Origin: Gemmatimonadota bacterium
GTDB taxonomy: Bacteria > Latescibacterota > UBA2968
NCBI GenBank assembly: GCA_026705765.1
Contig: JAPPAB010000100.1
Span: 1 to 35,172 of the forward strand
DNA length: 35,172 nucleotides
Direction: 5' to 3'
Below the pieces are notes generated by a model that saw only the letters and a program-made list of their open reading frames with translations, was not told the origin of the DNA and searched no databases. The translations under genes were made by a program, and so were the position numbers. Shown one piece after another: positions 32,145 to 35,172 of the stretch (position 1 is the stretch's first letter; each line of letters begins with the position of its first letter).

Positions 32145-33089
32145 ATGCGTAGCAAAAAGCTATCAAAGCGTTCTGGTATCCGACATTCAGTTCTCGGCGC
32201 GATAGGCAATACGCCGCTGTTGCGTATCCGGGAATTGGATGACAAGATCAATCCCGAGGTTGAAATCTGGGCGAAGTTGGAGATGTTTAACCCGGGCGGA
32301 TCGGTCAAGGATCGCCCCGCTTTGCAGATGATTGAAGATGCTGAAAAAGCGGGTGTGCTCACGCCGGAGAAAGTGATTCTGGATTCGACTTCGGGCAATA
32401 CGGGTATTGCGTATGCGATGATCGGCGCGGCAAAGGGATACCGCGTCGAGTTGGTTATGCCCGAGAGCGTGAGCATTGAGCGGCGATACGTCATTCAGTC
32501 TTATGGGGCTGATCTGGTGTTGAGCGATCCTCTCGAAGGCTCAGATGGTGCGATTTTGAAATGTCGAGAACTTCTGGCTTCAAATCCCGATTTGTATTAC
32601 AAACCCGATCAGTACAATAATCCGTCCAATTCCAGGGCGCATTATTTGCACACAGCACCGGAAATCTGGTCGCAGACCCAGGGCAGGGTGACGCATTTTG
32701 TGGCGACGTTGGGCACGAGTGGTACTGTTATGGGTACTGGCAGAGGTCTGAAGGCATTTAATCCCGATGTGCAGATTATTGCCGTTGAGCCACCCGAATT
32801 TCACGGGATTGAGGGTCTGAAAAATATGGATGTGTCTATTGTGCCCGGTATTTACGATCCATCGGTTTGGGACCAGAAGATTCGGATTGAAACAGAAGAT
32901 GCGTATGATATTGCGCGGTGGTTGACGCGAGATATGGGTCTGCTGGTGGGACAGTCTTGTGGTGCGGCGATGGCCGCTGCTCTAAGAGTTGCCGAGACTC
33001 TCGATAAAGGGGTCATCGTCACGCTGTTTCCCGATAGCGGGGAAAAGTATATGAGTACGCCCCTGTGGCGGCTCGATTCTATGGGGTAG
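32145..33089 (+). CDS. cysM: Cysteine synthase, CysM type (PLP enzyme, CysO-linked)
   Basis: 314 residues, a fold-type II PLP enzyme. Lys55 in GGSVKDRPA binds PLP, STSGNTG (81-87) holds the substrate carboxylate, and GTSGTVMGTGR (190-200) grips the phosphate. Segments such as WAKLE-FNPGGSVKDRPA, NPSNSRAHY and GLKNMD-SIVPGIYDP match, from memory, mycobacterial CysM (O-phosphoserine sulfhydrylase using the CysO thiocarboxylate) better than CysK. At the position of the mycobacterial Arg220 that selects O-phosphoserine there is Lys226. AAAGG is six bases before the ATG. The next gene, a JAMM peptidase, begins 2 bp after the stop. The cluster context supports the CysM call. Choice of acceptor, O-phosphoserine or O-acetylserine, is an inference. 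Confidence 0.85.
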   Translation: MRSKKLSKRSGIRHSVLGAIGNTPLLRIRELDDKINPEVEIWAKLEMFNPGGSVKDRPALQMIEDAEKAGVLTPEKVILDSTSGNTGIAYAMIGAAKGYRVELVMPESVSIERRYVIQSYGADLVLSDPLEGSDGAILKCRELLASNPDLYYKPDQYNNPSNSRAHYLHTAPEIWSQTQGRVTHFVATLGTSGTVMGTGRGLKAFNPDVQIIAVEPPEFHGIEGLKNMDVSIVPGIYDPSVWDQKIRIETEDAYDIARWLTRDMGLLVGQSCGAAMAAALRVAETLDKGVIVTLFPDSGEKYMSTPLWRLDSMG

Positions 33090-33091
33090 CG

Positions 33092-33547
33092 ATGTTTGAC
33101 AAAGCGATTTGGGATGCCATGTTTGTCCACGCACAGCGGGAATATCCGGCTGAATGTTGTGGTATTGTGACCGAAGATGCTTCGGGGGTGCAGACGATTC
33201 ATCCGTGTGAGAATATCCAGGACAAGTTGCACGCTGCCGATCCCGAGACCCATCCGCGTACTTCCAGGACGGCCTATCGCATGAACGATATGCATGTGAT
33301 GAAAATCCAATCGGAGGCGGAACAAGCGGGCGGGCGGATTGTCGCGATCTATCATTCGCATATCGATGTGGATGCTTATTTTTCTCAAGAGGATCAAGAT
33401 GCGGCGACATTTTTTGGTGAACCAGCCTATCCGGGCGTGGTTTATCCCATTATTCCCGTAAAAAATGCCCGGGTGGATGTCGGCGGAGAAAAAGTTTTTC
33501 AATGGCGTGATTCGTCGTCAAAATTTGAGGAAGTGGAGATTAAGTAA
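33092..33547 (+). CDS. mec: M67 family JAMM metallopeptidase (Mec-like)
   Basis: 151 residues, a single Mov34/MPN domain with the complete JAMM zinc site: Glu21 in PAECCGIV, then His88-x-His90 (YHSH), Ser98 and Asp101 in the exact HxH-x7-S-x2-D spacing. Bacterial members cut after the Gly-Gly of small ubiquitin-fold sulfur carriers: mycobacterial Mec+ frees cysteine from the CysO-cysteine adduct, and QbsD of Pseudomonas trims the tail of its carrier. The ATG at 33092 is 2 bp after the cysM stop, with GGGG five bases upstream. The carrier gene follows 22 bp downstream. Either role, or both, fits here since the carrier has a three-residue tail. It is cytoplasmic. Confidence 0.92.
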   Translation: MFDKAIWDAMFVHAQREYPAECCGIVTEDASGVQTIHPCENIQDKLHAADPETHPRTSRTAYRMNDMHVMKIQSEAEQAGGRIVAIYHSHIDVDAYFSQEDQDAATFFGEPAYPGVVYPIIPVKNARVDVGGEKVFQWRDSSSKFEEVEIK

Positions 33548-33569
33548 AAAATAAAAAAGGAGGTAACAA

Positions 33570-33854
33570 ATGGCTGTAACAGTTCGGATTCCAACGCCTC
33601 TGCGCAAGTTTACAGGTGATCAATCCGATGTAGAAGTGCAGGGCGCGACGGTTGGGGAAGCTCTCGATAATCTCGAAGCACAGCATGCGGGTATTAAGGA
33701 GCACATGGTCGATGAGTCGGGTGCTATTCGACGCTTTGTCAATGTGTATGTCAACGAAGAGGATATTCGTTTTCTGGATGGACCCGATACTGATCTCAGA
33801 GATGGCGATCAGGTGACTATTGTGCCTGCGATTGCCGGCGGGTGTTCCTTTTAA
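33570..33854 (+). CDS. cysO: MoaD/ThiS-family sulfur carrier protein (CysO-like) with GG-CSF tail
   Basis: 94 residues, a ubiquitin-fold sulfur carrier. It aligns by eye with mycobacterial CysO along its length: IPTPLRKFTG, LEAQHAGIKEHMVD, RRFVNVYVNEEDIRFLDG, DGDQVTIVPAIAGG. Carriers of this type receive sulfur as a C-terminal thiocarboxylate on the second glycine. Gly90-Gly91 are present, but three residues, Cys92-Ser93-Phe94, follow, so the carrier as encoded cannot be adenylated until they are removed. AAGGAGG lies six bases before the ATG, the strongest ribosome site in the operon, which fits a protein needed in quantity. The gene sits between the JAMM peptidase and the Rrf2 regulator. 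The adenylating enzyme (MoeZ/ThiF type) is not in the window. Confidence 0.92.
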   Translation: MAVTVRIPTPLRKFTGDQSDVEVQGATVGEALDNLEAQHAGIKEHMVDESGAIRRFVNVYVNEEDIRFLDGPDTDLRDGDQVTIVPAIAGGCSF

Positions 33855-33873
33855 TCGGTAAGATATCTGACTT

Positions 33874-34305
33874 ATGATGCACATTTCCGCTAAAGGTGAC
33901 TACGGTTTGCGCGCGGTCTTAGACCTGTGTTTGCACGATGGGGAAGGGCCAGTTTTGCGTACCGATATCGCTGCACGGCAAAATATCCCCGCAGCGTATT
34001 TGGTACAGTTGCTCAATCTTTTGCGAAAAGCCGGTTTGGTTCACAGTATTCGCGGTCCCAAAGGCGGACATGTGTTGTTGAAACGTCCGGATGAACTGAC
34101 TGTGGAAGAGGTACTGGCTGCTCTGGAGGGACCTGTCAATTTGGTGGATAAGCGCGAGAAGGCTGAAGATGTGGGAACAGATGTGCTCAATGACGTGTGG
34201 GAAGCTGTGGGAACCGCTGTACACGATGTCCTGTCATCGGTGACATTTGACGATTTGTGTCGAAAGTATCGGGCGCGTCAGATGCCTGTCACATTCCGGA
34301 TTTGA
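33874..34305 (+). CDS. Rrf2 family transcriptional regulator (CymR-like)
   Basis: 143 residues, an Rrf2 winged-helix repressor. The N-terminal DNA-binding domain reads ISAKGDYGLRAVLDL, then IAARQNIPAAYLVQLLNLLRKAGLVHSIRGPKGGHVL, with the conserved GPKGG wing. Only Cys19 and Cys129 are present; the three-cysteine iron-sulfur loop of IscR-type proteins (expected near residues 90-106) is absent. It therefore resembles CymR, the cysteine-metabolism repressor of Firmicutes, which works as a complex with CysK. A cysK-type gene begins 2 bp after its stop. The likely targets are its own operon and the cysH promoter. The ribosome site is weak (GGTAAG, far from the ATG). Confidence 0.9.
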   Translation: MMHISAKGDYGLRAVLDLCLHDGEGPVLRTDIAARQNIPAAYLVQLLNLLRKAGLVHSIRGPKGGHVLLKRPDELTVEEVLAALEGPVNLVDKREKAEDVGTDVLNDVWEAVGTAVHDVLSSVTFDDLCRKYRARQMPVTFRI

Positions 34306-34307
34306 TT

Positions 34308-35172
34308 ATGGATGGCGCGAAAACCGGACATACGATTCTGGATCTGGTGGGCAATACGCCCATGGTACAGCTAAACTCAGTCGGGCCTGTAAATGGTGCG
34401 CAGATTTGGGCGAAATTGGAATTTTTTAATCCGGCGGGTAGTGTGAAAGATCGCACGGCTCTCGCTATGGTCGAGGCAGCAGAAAAAAATGGGCAACTCA
34501 AACCCGGTATGACCATTGTGGAACCGACCAGTGGCAATACGGGTATTGGCCTTGCTATGGTGGCTGCGATAAAAAATTACCGGCTGATCATTACCATGCC
34601 GGAAGGAGTCAGCGACGAGCGCACCCGATTGCTCAAAGCTTATGGCGCCGAGGTTGTGCTAACATCCGCTCGCGAGGGGATGCGCGGCGCGATTGAAAAA
34701 GCGTGGACGCTTAAGGACAAAAATTGTTTTATTCCGATGCAGTTTGAAAATCCCGCCAATCCCGAGATTCACCGGCAGACTACCGCCCGCGAGATGATTT
34801 CACAACTCGAGGGCGTTCCCGATGCTTTTGTCGCAGGTGTGGGAACGGGTGGGACCGTGACTGGCGTGGGCGAAGTTTTTAAGCAAGTGCGATCAGATGT
34901 CATAGTCGTCGGGGTAGAGCCAGGGGATTCTGCAGTGCTATCGGGTGGAGAACCCGGCCCTACAGAGATCGATGGCCTGGGCGCGGGCATGATTCCGGAT
35001 GTGCTGAATACGGAGATACTGGATCGCGTGATTGCCGTATCCAATTCGGATGCGCGCAAGATGTCAAAGCGCCTGGCGCGAGAAGAGGGCTTGCTGGTGG
35101 GGATTTCGTCGGGTGCAGCAGCACATGCAGCCGTTGTTGTCGCTTCAGCGATGAGACCTCAACAGACGGTCG
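34308..35172 (+). CDS. cysK: Cysteine synthase A (CysK type), C-terminus cut by right edge
   Basis: 288 codons are present and the frame is open at the right edge; a full CysK has about 310. PLP-binding Lys47 is in NPAGSVKDRTA, the carboxylate loop TSGNTG is at 74-79, and GTGGTVTGVG forms the phosphate loop. QFENPANPEIHRQTTAREM and EGLLVGISSGAA are CysK hallmarks. The enzyme makes cysteine from O-acetylserine and sulfide in the cytoplasm. It is distinct from the CysM-type gene at 32145-33089. The ATG is 2 bp after the Rrf2 stop, so coupling is likely. Its adjacency to a CymR-like regulator suggests that it may also serve as the regulator's sensing partner. Confidence 0.93.
   Translation, partial: MDGAKTGHTILDLVGNTPMVQLNSVGPVNGAQIWAKLEFFNPAGSVKDRTALAMVEAAEKNGQLKPGMTIVEPTSGNTGIGLAMVAAIKNYRLIITMPEGVSDERTRLLKAYGAEVVLTSAREGMRGAIEKAWTLKDKNCFIPMQFENPANPEIHRQTTAREMISQLEGVPDAFVAGVGTGGTVTGVGEVFKQVRSDVIVVGVEPGDSAVLSGGEPGPTEIDGLGAGMIPDVLNTEILDRVIAVSNSDARKMSKRLAREEGLLVGISSGAAAHAAVVVASAMRPQQTV

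Overview
The window (35,172 bp, roughly 50% GC, densely coding) looks like chromosomal DNA of a Gram-negative bacterium. It has a TonB-dependent outer-membrane receptor, a lipoprotein signal, a periplasmic adaptor and a parAB locus. It contains no rRNA operon, ribosomal-protein gene or other marker that fixes the taxon. The gene mix (large solute-binding protein, DUF3500, DUF418, SDR and Gfo/Idh/MocA enzymes, a redoxin/cytochrome c/monooxygenase fusion) would fit an uncultured lineage such as Latescibacterota or Poribacteria, but that is a guess. No transposase, phage module or CRISPR array is visible.

Left part (1-14369), all on the minus strand. The left edge cuts an AT-rich AAA/RecF-like ATPase gene that looks foreign. 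Next comes a head-to-tail run that reads, in transcription order: S9 peptidase, SDR dehydrogenase, DUF3500 protein, nucleotidyltransferase, EttA-type ABC-F protein, alpha/beta hydrolase, SthA transhydrogenase, an orphan 138-residue protein and a dienelactone-hydrolase-like protein. Several junctions overlap by 4 bp. Upstream of it, beyond a perfect bidirectional terminator, lies a NatAB-like ABC export operon with two small membrane proteins. An unusual pair of inverted 8-bp repeat arrays sits between natA and natB.

Middle (14608-26829). Plus-strand genes encode a DUF418 membrane protein, a Gfo/Idh/MocA oxidoreductase and a cupin. These face a zinc alcohol dehydrogenase whose stop codon overlaps that of the cupin gene. 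Divergent from the dehydrogenase is a membrane-anchored solute-binding protein without permeases. A minus-strand operon then encodes ParA, ParB and a three-domain redox lipoprotein. Divergent from parA is a TonB-dependent receptor with a long leader, a 15-codon upstream ORF overlapping its start and a parS-like palindrome.

Right part (26927-35172). Pyruvate phosphate dikinase and an HlyD-type adaptor lie on the minus strand. They are followed by a tRNA-Lys(UUU) with its own promoter and terminator. The window ends in a sulfur-assimilation cluster on the plus strand: [4Fe-4S] APS reductase (CysH), a CysM-type cysteine synthase, a JAMM/M67 metallopeptidase (Mec-like), a MoaD/ThiS-type sulfur carrier (CysO-like), an Rrf2 regulator and a second, CysK-type cysteine synthase cut by the right edge. 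This resembles the mycobacterial CysO-CysM-Mec protein-thiocarboxylate route to cysteine. It differs in three ways: the carrier ends Gly-Gly-Cys-Ser-Phe instead of Gly-Gly, so it would need trimming; a Rrf2 regulator is built into the operon; and an APS reductase and a second synthase accompany it. This cluster is the most interesting system in the window.
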